Source: Mycobacterium heidelbergense
GTDB taxonomy: Bacteria; Actinomycetota; Actinomycetes; Mycobacteriales; Mycobacteriaceae
Direction: 5' to 3'
NCBI RefSeq assembly: GCF_010730745.1
Contig: NZ_AP022615.1
Location: forward strand, 496,001-560,000
DNA length: 64,000 nt
Part shown: positions 31,866 to 39,485 of the stretch, piece after piece
How positions within the stretch are numbered: the first letter of the stretch is position 1
Layout: the number at the start of each line of letters is the position of its first letter
Position numbers and translations under genes: made by a program
Notes under the pieces: model-generated
Told to the model about the DNA's origin: nothing
Seen by the model: only the letters and a program-made list of their open reading frames with translations
The model's database searches: none

Positions 31866-33730
31866 CAGGCGTGCCCTTCGGTCTCGTCGTCGAACAGCGG
31901 GCGGATGCCGCGGGCGGCCTGGATCTCGTCGTTGCTGGTGCCGGCGGCCACCATCGGCCACACCTGCGCGTCGGCGCCGACGATGAAGTCGATCACCACG
32001 GGCCGGTCGTTGATCGCCCGGGCCGCCTTGATCACGTCGACGACGTCTTCCGCACGCTCGCAACGCAATCCGACGCACCCCAGCGCCTCGGCCAGCTTCA
32101 CGAAGTCCGGGATGCGGTGCGAGTGCGTGGCCAGGTCGGTCTGCGAGTACCGCTCCTGATAGAACAGGCTCTGCCACTGCCGCACCATGCCCAGGTTGCC
32201 GTTGTTGATCAGCGCCACCTTGATCGGCGCGCCCTCGATGGCGCAGGTGGCCAGCTCCTGGTTGGTCATCTGGAAGCAGCCGTCGCCGTCGATCGCCCAG
32301 ACCTCGGCGTCGGGGCGGGCGAGCTTGGCGCCCATGGCCGCCGGGACGGCGAACCCCATGGTGCCCAGCCCGCCGGAGTTGATCCAGGTGCGCGGCTTCT
32401 CGTAGGAAACGAACTGCGCCGCCCACATCTGGTGCTGGCCGACGCCGGCGACGTACACGGCGTCCGGGCCGGCGATCTTGCCCAGCGTTTCGATCACGTA
32501 TTCCGGGCTCAGGCTGCCGTCGCTCTGCGGTCCGTAGCTCAGCGGGTAGGTCTTTCGAACCCCGTCGAGGTAGGCCCACCAGTCGGCCAGCTCGAGGGTG
32601 CCGGGTATCTCGTGGTCGCGCAGCATCGCGGTGAGGTCGGTGAGGACGGCCTTGACGTCGCCGACGATCGGCACGTCGGCGTGCCGGTTCTTGCCGATCT
32701 CGGCCGGGTCGATGTCGGCGTGGATGACCTTGGCCTCGGGCGCGAAGGAATCGAGCTTTCCCGTCACCCGGTCGTCGAAGCGGGTGCCCAGCGCGATCAG
32801 CAGGTCGCTGCGCTGCAGCGCCGCCACCGCGGCCACCGTGCCGTGCATGCCGGGCATGCCCAGGTTCTGGCGATGGCTGTCCGGAAACGCGCCGCGCGCC
32901 ATCAGCGTGGTGACCACCGGGATGCCGGTCAGCTCCGCCAGCTCGGCCAGCTGCTCGGTCGCCTCGCCGCGGATGACGCCGCCGCCCACGTACAGCACCG
33001 GCTTGCGCGCGGCCGCGATCAGCCTGGCGGCCTCGCGGACCTGCCGGTTGTGCGGCTTGGTGTTCGGCTTGTAGCCGGGCAGGTCCATGCGCGGCGGCCA
33101 GGCGAACGTGCACTGGCCCTGCAGCACATCCTTGGGGATGTCGACGAGCACCGCGCCCGGGCGTCCCGAGGACGCGATGTGGAAGGCCTCGGCCAGCACC
33201 CGGGGAATGTCGTCGCCCGAGCGAACCAGGAAGTTGTGCTTGGTGATCGGCATCGTGATGCCCGCGATGTCGGCCTCCTGGAAGGCGTCGGTCCCGATCA
33301 GCCCGCGCCCGACCTGCCCGGTGATGGCGACGACGGGGATCGAGTCCATCTGCGCGTCGGCCAGCGGCGTCACCAGGTTGGTCGCGCCGGGACCCGACGT
33401 CGCCATGCAGACGCCGACCCTGCCGGTGGCGTGCGCGTATCCGCTGGCGGCGTGCCCGGCGCCCTGCTCGTGGCGAACCAACACGTGGCGAAGCTTTTTC
33501 GAGTCGAACAGCGGGTCATAGACCGGGAGCACCGCACCTCCCGGAATCCCGAATATGACCTCGACGCCGAGTTCCTCCAGCGACCGGATCACCGCCTGGG
33601 CGCCGGTAAGCTGCTGCGGCGCAATGCGTTTCGGCTGCGGCGCCTTCGTGGCGGGTTTCGCGGCATCCGTGGCGACGCCGGCCGCGTCCGGCTGCGCCGC
33701 CGGTGACGGCGGCTTGGTGGGTGCACTCAC
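31865..33730 (-). CDS. ilvB: Acetolactate synthase, large catalytic subunit
   Basis: 621 residues from GTG 33730, preceded by GAGGA. A Pro/Ala-rich N-terminal extension of ~35 residues precedes the thiamine-diphosphate enzyme fold. The activating glutamate is in VRHEQGAGHAASGYAHATG, the FAD-related part in the middle domain (LIALGTRFDDRVTGKLDSF), and the ThDP-Mg motif in WAIDGDGCFQMTNQELATC followed by NNGNLGMVRQWQ. It condenses pyruvate with pyruvate or 2-oxobutyrate, the first common step to branched-chain amino acids. A leader peptide and attenuator lie in the 5' region. Confidence 0.98.
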   Translation of the reverse strand: MSAPTKPPSPAAQPDAAGVATDAAKPATKAPQPKRIAPQQLTGAQAVIRSLEELGVEVIFGIPGGAVLPVYDPLFDSKKLRHVLVRHEQGAGHAASGYAHATGRVGVCMATSGPGATNLVTPLADAQMDSIPVVAITGQVGRGLIGTDAFQEADIAGITMPITKHNFLVRSGDDIPRVLAEAFHIASSGRPGAVLVDIPKDVLQGQCTFAWPPRMDLPGYKPNTKPHNRQVREAARLIAAARKPVLYVGGGVIRGEATEQLAELAELTGIPVVTTLMARGAFPDSHRQNLGMPGMHGTVAAVAALQRSDLLIALGTRFDDRVTGKLDSFAPEAKVIHADIDPAEIGKNRHADVPIVGDVKAVLTDLTAMLRDHEIPGTLELADWWAYLDGVRKTYPLSYGPQSDGSLSPEYVIETLGKIAGPDAVYVAGVGQHQMWAAQFVSYEKPRTWINSGGLGTMGFAVPAAMGAKLARPDAEVWAIDGDGCFQMTNQELATCAIEGAPIKVALINNGNLGMVRQWQSLFYQERYSQTDLATHSHRIPDFVKLAEALGCVGLRCERAEDVVDVIKAARAINDRPVVIDFIVGADAQVWPMVAAGTSNDEIQAARGIRPLFDDETEGHA

Positions 33731-33776
33731 TGGTCCTCGCCTCTTGTTCGCTTGTGGAAGTCTGGTTGCCGCGCAA

Positions 33777-33814
33777 GAAAAAACCCCCGTCAGCTCATCG
33801 GCTGAACGAGGGTT
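33777..33814 (-). terminator. ilvB attenuator: intrinsic terminator in the leader RNA
   Basis: On the minus strand ACCCTCGTTCAGC (33813-33801) pairs with GCTGACGGGGG (from about 33794) around a short loop, then six T residues follow. This is a classical rho-independent terminator, unusual in mycobacteria. It lies between the leader peptide ORF and ilvB. Just upstream, 33870-33860 (GCGCGTTGGTG) is perfectly complementary to 33825-33815 (CACCAACGCGC), a stem that covers the leader codons and would compete with or time the terminator. Confidence 0.85.
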
Positions 33815-33854
33815 GCGCGTTGGTGCTGGATCGCTTCAAATGCCGAAGGTCTGG

Positions 33855-33890
33855 TCAGCCACCAACGCGCTGACTAAGTACTACGAGCAT
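33855..33890 (-). CDS. ilv leader peptide, MLVVLSQRVGG (11 residues)
   Basis: ATG 33890, preceded by GGAAAGCCCGG, encodes Met-Leu-Val-Val-Leu-Ser-Gln-Arg-Val-Gly-Gly and stops at TGA. Five of eleven residues are Leu or Val, the end products of the operon. The ORF is followed by alternative stems and an intrinsic terminator before ilvB. This matches ribosome-mediated attenuation, as described for ilvBNC of Corynebacterium glutamicum. Ribosome stalling at Leu/Val codons would free the antiterminating fold. Confidence 0.75.
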   Translation of the reverse strand: MLVVLSQRVGG

Positions 33891-33922
33891 TCCGGGCTTT
33901 CCGGCGGTATCCATAGCGTTCG

Positions 33923-33952
33923 ACGGTAGCCTTCGCACAGCTCAAGAGTCAA
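33923..33952 (-). promoter_or_regulatory. Promoter of the ilvB-ilvN-ilvC leader transcript
   Basis: TTGACT (complement of 33947-33952) and TACCGT (complement of 33923-33928) are separated by 18 bases. This is a good SigA-type -35/-10 pair, about 33 bases upstream of the leader peptide start, giving a short 5' end before its ribosome-binding site. Confidence 0.65.
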
Positions 33953-34086
33953 ATCCGGCGCCGTGTGCGCCCACGGCGTCCGGTGTGCGCCCACGGCGCC
34001 GACACGCCGCGGACCGTCACCGCCGGCGCACACTCGGCGCGGGACGGCCGGAGGTCGGCGGTGGAATGCGGTGGAATGATGCCAGG

Positions 34087-34464
34087 GTGGTTACCGATTC
34101 CCCCGTCGTGATCAAGGTGTCCCCGATGGCGCACCTCGCCGTCGGATTCTTGACCCTCGGGTTGCTGATACCGGTGCTGGCCTGGCCGCCTTCCGCCCCG
34201 CTGCTCATCGTCCCGGTGCTGTTGTCGGCCTTGATCATCCGGCTGCGCACGGTCGCCGATGACCGCGGCGTGACCGTCCGGACGCTGCTGGGAAGCCGCA
34301 CGGTGGGCTGGGACGACATCGACGGGTTGCGCTTCCACCGCGGTTCCTGGGCCCGCGCGCGCCTCAAAAGCGGCGCCGAGTTGCGGTTGCCCGCGGTGAC
34401 GTTCGCCACGCTGCCGCGGCTGACCGAGGCCAGCTCGGGGCGGGTTCCCAACCCGTACCGATAG
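34087..34464 (+). CDS. cfp6: PH-domain membrane protein (Cfp6/Rv3004-like)
   Basis: 125 residues from GTG 34087. ATG 34126, with AAGG 8 bases upstream, gives 112 residues, the annotated length of Mtb Cfp6, and is an equally good start. Two closely spaced hydrophobic helices (MAHLAVGFLTLGLLIPVLAW and APLLIVPVLLSALIIRLRTV) are followed by a bacterial PH-like domain with DRGVTVRTLLGSRTVGWDDI and LRLPAVTFATLPRLTE. Cfp6 was first seen in Mtb culture filtrate. Its function is unknown. Confidence 0.82.
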   Translation: MVTDSPVVIKVSPMAHLAVGFLTLGLLIPVLAWPPSAPLLIVPVLLSALIIRLRTVADDRGVTVRTLLGSRTVGWDDIDGLRFHRGSWARARLKSGAELRLPAVTFATLPRLTEASSGRVPNPYR

Positions 34465-34469
34465 ACGGG

Positions 34470-35321
34470 TCAGGCGATCGGATTGACCCCGTTGAGCAGC
34501 ACCCACACCGCGACGCCGGCGGCGATGCCGGCCAGCAGGGCCACGAACGACCCGATGAAGGGGCGATGGGCCCAACCCCGCCCGGCGTCGAGGCCGTACC
34601 GGCCGGGCCCGCACAGGATGACCGCGACGGCCAGGACGATGAGCGTGATCTGGTATTCGTGCCCCTCCGGCAGGAAGAACGCGAAGGAATGCGAGTGCGG
34701 CCGCGCCGAGACGCTGGCCAGCAGGCCGTTGATCAGGAACGCCAGCGCGCCCGCCGCGGCCACCGGGGTGAACAGTCCGAGCACCAGCAGCACGGCGGAA
34801 ACGATCTCACCGCCGGCGCTCACGTAGGCCAGGACGTCGGCGTGCTGGTAGCCGACGTCGGACAGGGAGTTCCTGAACCCGGTCACCCCCTGGCCGCCCC
34901 ACCAGCCGAACAGCTTTTGCAGCCCGTGGGCGCCGAGCACCACTCCCAGCCCCACCCGCAGCACCAGCAAACCCAGATGCTGGGTGCCGCGCCTGCCGAT
35001 GGCGGGTTGCCGCGCGTAGTCGGTGTCCGCATCGATCCGGGCCGGCTCGATGGCGGGGACCGGTGCCGGCTGAGCCGCCGGCTGGACGTATGGCAGGGGC
35101 TCCTGCTGGTCGAGGAGGTTGTACGCCGGCCCACCGGAGCCACCCGAGGCAGCGGGGTCGCTGTACGGAATGACGGTGGTGGTTCCGAAGTCGCCCGGGT
35201 ACCCGACTGGCGTCAGGTCGTCTTCGGGGTCGACCAAGCGTGCCGAGGCGGGGCGCCCGGGGGCCGGCTCGGGGGACTCGCCCGGCCGTTGCCAATGTGC
35301 GTCATTCGGTTGACTGGTCAC
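34470..35321 (-). CDS. DoxX-family membrane protein (Rv3005c-like)
   Basis: 283 residues from GTG 35321; Mtb Rv3005c has 279. A ~120-residue disordered Pro/Ala/Asp-rich N-terminal part precedes four membrane helices: LLVLRVGLGVVLGAHGLQKL, DVLAYVSAGGEIVSAVLLVL, the AFLINGLLASV region and IGSFVALLAGIAAGVAVWVL. The HGLQKLFGWWGGQG segment is the DoxX signature. In Mtb, Rv3005c was reported in a membrane oxidoreductase complex with SodA and SseA that protects against oxidative stress. It is convergent with the PH-domain gene. Confidence 0.88.
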   Translation of the reverse strand: MTSQPNDAHWQRPGESPEPAPGRPASARLVDPEDDLTPVGYPGDFGTTTVIPYSDPAASGGSGGPAYNLLDQQEPLPYVQPAAQPAPVPAIEPARIDADTDYARQPAIGRRGTQHLGLLVLRVGLGVVLGAHGLQKLFGWWGGQGVTGFRNSLSDVGYQHADVLAYVSAGGEIVSAVLLVLGLFTPVAAAGALAFLINGLLASVSARPHSHSFAFFLPEGHEYQITLIVLAVAVILCGPGRYGLDAGRGWAHRPFIGSFVALLAGIAAGVAVWVLLNGVNPIA

Positions 35322-35538
35322 GGGTGTCAGGGTAAGGGCAAACGGGTCCGAATTGGGGATTTGAGCGGCGCTTTGGCAAGACAATCGGCGGATGGTACGC
35401 CAAATGGGCCCAAATTTGCCCCAAAGCACCTTTTCCGCCCGGCCCGAAGCCCGAAATTCGGTGAACGCGCGGCTACGACCGGCGAAACCCCGGGAGGCGT
35501 GTGGCGGCGGCGCCCCCACTGTCCGTAGCCTGTCGGGC

Positions 35539-36660
35539 ATGCGACTAGGGCGGTCCGTTCGGTGCGGCCTCGCCGCGCTCTGCGCTGTGGCGCTGGCCGC
35601 GAGCGGATGCGCACGGTTCAACGACGCCGCGTCGCAACCCTTCACCACGAACCCGGAACTCAAGCCGCAGCCCAGCTCGACGCCTCCCCCGCCGCCGCCG
35701 CTGCCGCCGACGCCGTTCCCCAAGGCGTGCCCGGCCCCGGGCGTGATGCAGGGCTGCCTGGAGAGCACCAGCGGCCTGATCATGGGCACCGACAGCAAAA
35801 CCGCGCTGGTCGCCGAACGCACCACCGGTGCGGTCAAGGAGATCTCCGTCAGTGCCGAGCCGAAGGTGAAGGTGGTCATCCCGGTCGACCCGTCCGGTGA
35901 CGGCGGTCTGATGGACATCGTGCTCTCGCCGACCTACAACCAGGACCGCCTGATGTACGCCTACGTCAGCACGCCCACCGACAACCGGGTCATCCGCATC
36001 GCCGACGGCGACATCCCGAAGGACATCCTGACCGGGATCCCGAAGGGCGCCACCGGGAACACCGGGGCGCTGATCTTCACCAGCCCCACGACGCTGGTCG
36101 TGCTGACCGGCGACGCGGGGAATCCGGCGCTGGCCGCCGATCCCAAATCGTTGGCCGGCAAGGTGTTGCGCATCGAGCAGCCGACCACCATCGGCCAGGC
36201 GCCGCCGACGACGGCGCTCTCGGGTGTGGGCTCCGGCGGCGGACTGTGCATCGACCCCGTCGACGGCTCGCTCTATGTCGCCGACCGCACCCCGACGGCG
36301 GATCGGTTGCAGCGCATCACCAAGACCTCGGAGGTCTCCACGGTGTGGACGTGGCCGGACAAGCCCGGCGTGGCCGGGTGCGCGGCGATGGACGGGACGG
36401 TGCTGGTCAACCTGATCAACACCAAGCTGACGGTGGCGGTGCGGCTCGCGCCGTCGACGGGCGCGGTCACCGGCGAACCCGACGTCGTGCGCAAGGACAC
36501 CCACGCCCACGCGTGGGCGCTGCGGATGTCGCCCGACGGAAACGTCTGGGGCGCAACGGTGAACAAGACCGCCGGGGACGCCGAGAAGCTCGACGACGTG
36601 GTGTTCCCGCTGTTCCCGCAGGGCGGCGGCTTCCCACGTAACAACGACGACAAGACGTAG
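35539..36660 (+). CDS. lppZ: Lipoprotein LppZ, beta-propeller type
   Basis: 373 residues from ATG 35539, the same length as Mtb LppZ (Rv3006). The signal peptide ends in a lipobox, CAVALAASGCARF, with the acylated cysteine at about residue 24. A Pro-rich spacer (PPPPPPLPPTP) follows, then a PQQ/sorbosone-dehydrogenase-like propeller with LMDIVLSPTYNQDRLMYAYV, GGGLCIDPVDGSLYVADRTP and AWALRMSPDGNVWGATV. The protein is on the outer face of the membrane; substrate unknown. TAGCCT at 35526-35531 lies 7 bases before ATG, so the mRNA is probably leaderless. Confidence 0.93.
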   Translation: MRLGRSVRCGLAALCAVALAASGCARFNDAASQPFTTNPELKPQPSSTPPPPPPLPPTPFPKACPAPGVMQGCLESTSGLIMGTDSKTALVAERTTGAVKEISVSAEPKVKVVIPVDPSGDGGLMDIVLSPTYNQDRLMYAYVSTPTDNRVIRIADGDIPKDILTGIPKGATGNTGALIFTSPTTLVVLTGDAGNPALAADPKSLAGKVLRIEQPTTIGQAPPTTALSGVGSGGGLCIDPVDGSLYVADRTPTADRLQRITKTSEVSTVWTWPDKPGVAGCAAMDGTVLVNLINTKLTVAVRLAPSTGAVTGEPDVVRKDTHAHAWALRMSPDGNVWGATVNKTAGDAEKLDDVVFPLFPQGGGFPRNNDDKT

Positions 36661-36674
36661 CGGGCCCCGCCGAT

Positions 36675-38186
36675 CTAGCCCTGGCCGCAGGCGGCCAGCA
36701 CCAGCTCCCGCACCCGGGCCGCGTCGGCCTGGCCGCGGGTGGCCTTCATCACCGCGCCGACGATCGCGCCGGCCGCGGCGACCTTGCCGCCGCGGATCTT
36801 CTCGGCCACATCGGGATTGGCGGCCAGGGCATCGTCGACGGCGGCCTGCGTCACCGAGTCGTCGCGCACCAGCGCCAGGCCGCGGGCGGTCATCACCTGC
36901 TCGGGCTCGCCCTCCCCGGCCAGCACGCCCTCGACGACCTGGCGGGCCAGCTTGTTGGACAGCTTGCCCCCGTCGACCAGCGCCACCACCGCGGCGACCT
37001 GGGCCGGGGTGATGGCCAGCTCGTCCAATCCGACGTTCTCCTCGTTGGCCTTCTGCACCAGGAAGTTTCCCCACCAGGCGCGCGCCTGCTCGCTGGGTGC
37101 GCCGTGCTTGACGGTCTCGATGACCAGCTCGACGGCGCCGGCGTTGACGAGATCCCGCATCACCTCGTCGGAAACGCCCCACTCGTCTTGAATCCGCTTG
37201 CGGGTCAACCACGGTAGCTCGGGGATGGTCCGGCGCAACTCCTCGACCAGCTCGCGGCTGGGCGCGACGGGCTCCAGGTCGGGCTCGGGGAAATAGCGGT
37301 AGTCCTCCGCGGTCTCCTTGGCGCGGCCCGGGCTGGTGTACCCGGCCTCGTGAAAGTGCCTCGTCTCCTGGGTGATCCGACCGCCGGACGCCAGGACGGC
37401 GCCCTGGCGCTGCATTTCGTAGCGCACCGCGACCTCGACGCTTTTCAGCGAGTTGACGTTCTTGGTCTCGGTCCGGGTTCCGAACTCGGCCGTCCCCGCC
37501 GGCTTCAGCGACACGTTGGCGTCGCAGCGCATCGACCCCTGGTCCATCCGGACGTCGGATACGTCCAGGGCGCGCAGCAGGTCTCGCAGCGCGGTCACGT
37601 AGGCGCGGGCGATCTGCGGGGCCCGGTCCCCGGCGCCCACGATGGGCTTGGTGACGATCTCGATCAGCGGCACGCCGGCGCGGTTGTAGTCGATCAGCGA
37701 CGTGGTCGCGCCGTGGATGCGGCCGGTCTCGCCGCCCAGGTGGGTGAGCTTGCCGGTGTCCTCTTCCATGTGCGCGCGCTCGATCTCCACGCGCCAGGTG
37801 CCGCCGTCTTCCAGCGGCGCCTCCAGGTAGCCGTTGACGGCGATCGGTTCGTCGTATTGCGAAATCTGGTAGTTCTTCGGCATGTCCGGGTAGAAGTAGT
37901 TCTTCCGGGCGAAGCGGCACCACGGCACGATCTCGCAGTTCAGCGCCAGCCCGATCCGGATCGCCGACTCGACCGCGGCCCGGTTGAGCACCGGCAGCGA
38001 ACCGGGCAGCCCCAGGCACACCGGGCAGACCTGGGTGTTGGGTTCGGCGCCGAACGTGGTGGCGCAGCCGCAGAACATCTTGGTGGCGGTGGACAGCTCG
38101 ACGTGGACCTCGAGGCCGAGCACCGGATCAAAGCGCACGACGACGTCGTCGTAGTCCATAAGCTCGGCCCGGGCAGCAACACTCAT
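36675..38186 (-). CDS. gatB: Aspartyl/glutamyl-tRNA amidotransferase subunit B
   Basis: 503 residues from ATG 38186. GatB binds the misacylated tRNA and phosphorylates the Glu or Asp so that it can be amidated. The cradle domain shows GLEVHVELSTATKMFCGCAT, PNTQVCPVCLGLPGSLPVLN (zinc cysteines), ARKNYFYPDMPKNYQISQYD and EEDTGKLTH. The C-terminal YqeY-like tail ends VGAVMKATRGQADAARVREL. GatA and gatC are about 5 kb further along; in Mtb the three are separated only by pfkA. TAGGAT lies 7 bases before ATG (leaderless pattern). Confidence 0.98.
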   Translation of the reverse strand: MSVAARAELMDYDDVVVRFDPVLGLEVHVELSTATKMFCGCATTFGAEPNTQVCPVCLGLPGSLPVLNRAAVESAIRIGLALNCEIVPWCRFARKNYFYPDMPKNYQISQYDEPIAVNGYLEAPLEDGGTWRVEIERAHMEEDTGKLTHLGGETGRIHGATTSLIDYNRAGVPLIEIVTKPIVGAGDRAPQIARAYVTALRDLLRALDVSDVRMDQGSMRCDANVSLKPAGTAEFGTRTETKNVNSLKSVEVAVRYEMQRQGAVLASGGRITQETRHFHEAGYTSPGRAKETAEDYRYFPEPDLEPVAPSRELVEELRRTIPELPWLTRKRIQDEWGVSDEVMRDLVNAGAVELVIETVKHGAPSEQARAWWGNFLVQKANEENVGLDELAITPAQVAAVVALVDGGKLSNKLARQVVEGVLAGEGEPEQVMTARGLALVRDDSVTQAAVDDALAANPDVAEKIRGGKVAAAGAIVGAVMKATRGQADAARVRELVLAACGQG

Positions 38187-38253
38187 GGGGTCGATCCTAG
38201 GTGCGGCCCCGACACACCCGCCGAGGGATGTTGAGCGGCACCCGTCGGTGCCC

Positions 38254-38277
38254 TACTATGCGAACAGTAATTCGCAT
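38254..38277 (+). promoter_or_regulatory. TetR operator overlapping the promoter of the tetR-mmpS-mmpL cassette
   Basis: A perfect 7-bp inverted repeat, ATGCGAA (38258-38264) and TTCGCAT (38271-38277) with spacer CAGTAA, overlaps the -10-like TACTAT (38254-38259). It lies 38 bases before the tetR start. The arrangement fits autorepression of the whole cassette. Confidence 0.65.
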
Positions 38278-38315
38278 TCTTGTTAGGGAGCGCAGCCCCG
38301 CGGAAGGAGCCGGCC

Positions 38316-39005
38316 ATGCGACACGCGGCGCCGTCGGGACCGCCCATCGCCGACCGGTCGGCCCGTCGTTGCCCGACCGGATTCCACCCGCCCCAGCAGG
38401 CGCGCAGTCGCGCGGCCCTGCAACGGCTGCTGGCCTCGGCCCAACACGTCCTGGTCACCGAGGGGCTCGAAGAGCTCACGATCGCCCGCGTCGCCGAACA
38501 CGCCGGGGTCTCCGTCGGTGGCGTCTATCGACGGTTCGCCGGCAAGGAGCAACTGATCGACGCCGTCAAGCACGCGTTCGTGGAGCGACTCGAACACAAC
38601 GTGGCCGCGGCGCTCGACAACGCGGACCCGTCGCTGGGCGGCGTGGTCGACGCCTTCACCGCGGCGCTGAGCGAGACACTGGACGAAAGCGGCCGCCTCA
38701 TTCCCGTCATGCTGGCCGGTGGACGCGGCGCCGATCCCCCGGAGGAAGGGCTGCGCACGCTCGCCGGCTTGCAGCAGCGGTTCCTTGACGCCGCGGCGCC
38801 TCACCGGCAACAGGTCCGTCACCCGGATCCCGCTGCCGCGCTTGACATTGCGTTTCGCAGCGTGATCGCGGCCGGGGCGCACCGCGCCGCGATATCACCG
38901 TGGTTGCCCGACGGCCTGACGTGGCGACAGTGGGCCCGCGAAATCACCGACATGATCACGACGTATCTGACCGTCGAGCGTCAAAGCACTTCTTCCGCAC
39001 CGTAA
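38316..39005 (+). CDS. TetR-family regulator of the adjacent MmpS/MmpL system
   Basis: 229 residues from ATG 38316, with AAGGAG 6 bases upstream. The DNA-binding domain spans about residues 25-75: RAALQRLLASAQHVLVTEGL, then TIARVAEHAGVSVGGVYRRF with the recognition helix, and AGKEQLIDAV. The C-terminal half is the usual helical ligand pocket, with no recognisable ligand. It is first in a same-strand cassette with mmpS and mmpL, absent between gatB and pfkA in Mtb. By analogy with other tetR-mmpSL modules it should repress their expression until an effector binds. Confidence 0.9.
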   Translation: MRHAAPSGPPIADRSARRCPTGFHPPQQARSRAALQRLLASAQHVLVTEGLEELTIARVAEHAGVSVGGVYRRFAGKEQLIDAVKHAFVERLEHNVAAALDNADPSLGGVVDAFTAALSETLDESGRLIPVMLAGGRGADPPEEGLRTLAGLQQRFLDAAAPHRQQVRHPDPAAALDIAFRSVIAAGAHRAAISPWLPDGLTWRQWAREITDMITTYLTVERQSTSSAP

Positions 39006-39050
39006 TTCGACCATCCGTCGGCCCAAACATAAATCGAGGCAAGGGTTCCC

Positions 39051-39485
39051 ATGCTGAAGAGGGTCAGGCGGTACTGGTTGCCGCTGCTGGTGCTGGCGGC
39101 GATCGCGCTGGGGGGATTCGTGGTTGACCGGATGCACGGAATCTTCGGGTCGGACAACGAGATCACCCGCGAAGGCTCCGGGATCGCCAAAGACCCGGCG
39201 CCGTTCAACCCGAAGCGGGTGACCTACGAGGTGTTCGGGCCGGCGGGCGCCGTCGCGACGATCAACTACCTTGACCTGTCGGCGAATCCGCGGAGCATCA
39301 AGCAGGTCCCGCTGCCGTGGACGCTCACGCTGACCACCACCTCGCCGGCGACCAGCCCGATCCTGCTCGCCCAGGGCGATGCCGAGACCATCGGCTGCCG
39401 CATCACGGTCGACGGCAAGGTCAAGGACGAGAAGACCTCCGAGGGCGTGGATGCCTTCACCTTCTGCCAGGTGAAGTCGGCATGA
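39051..39485 (+). CDS. mmpS: MmpS-family accessory membrane protein
   Basis: 144 residues from ATG 39051. One N-terminal membrane helix (YWLPLLVLAAIALGGFVVD) is followed by the MmpS extracellular domain with VTYEVFGPAGAVATINYLDL, PLPWTLTLTTTSPATSPILL and the disulfide pair around GCRITVDGKVKDE and FTFCQV. MmpS proteins partner MmpL transporters on the periplasmic side. The stop overlaps the mmpL start (ATGA), so the two are translated in step. The cargo is not predictable; known pairs move siderophores, glycopeptidolipids or drugs. Confidence 0.95.
   Translation: MLKRVRRYWLPLLVLAAIALGGFVVDRMHGIFGSDNEITREGSGIAKDPAPFNPKRVTYEVFGPAGAVATINYLDLSANPRSIKQVPLPWTLTLTTTSPATSPILLAQGDAETIGCRITVDGKVKDEKTSEGVDAFTFCQVKSA

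Noticed and set aside
31871..33706. 611-codon plus-strand frame opposite ilvB
   Set aside because: Mirror image of a conserved enzyme gene; composition, not coding signal.
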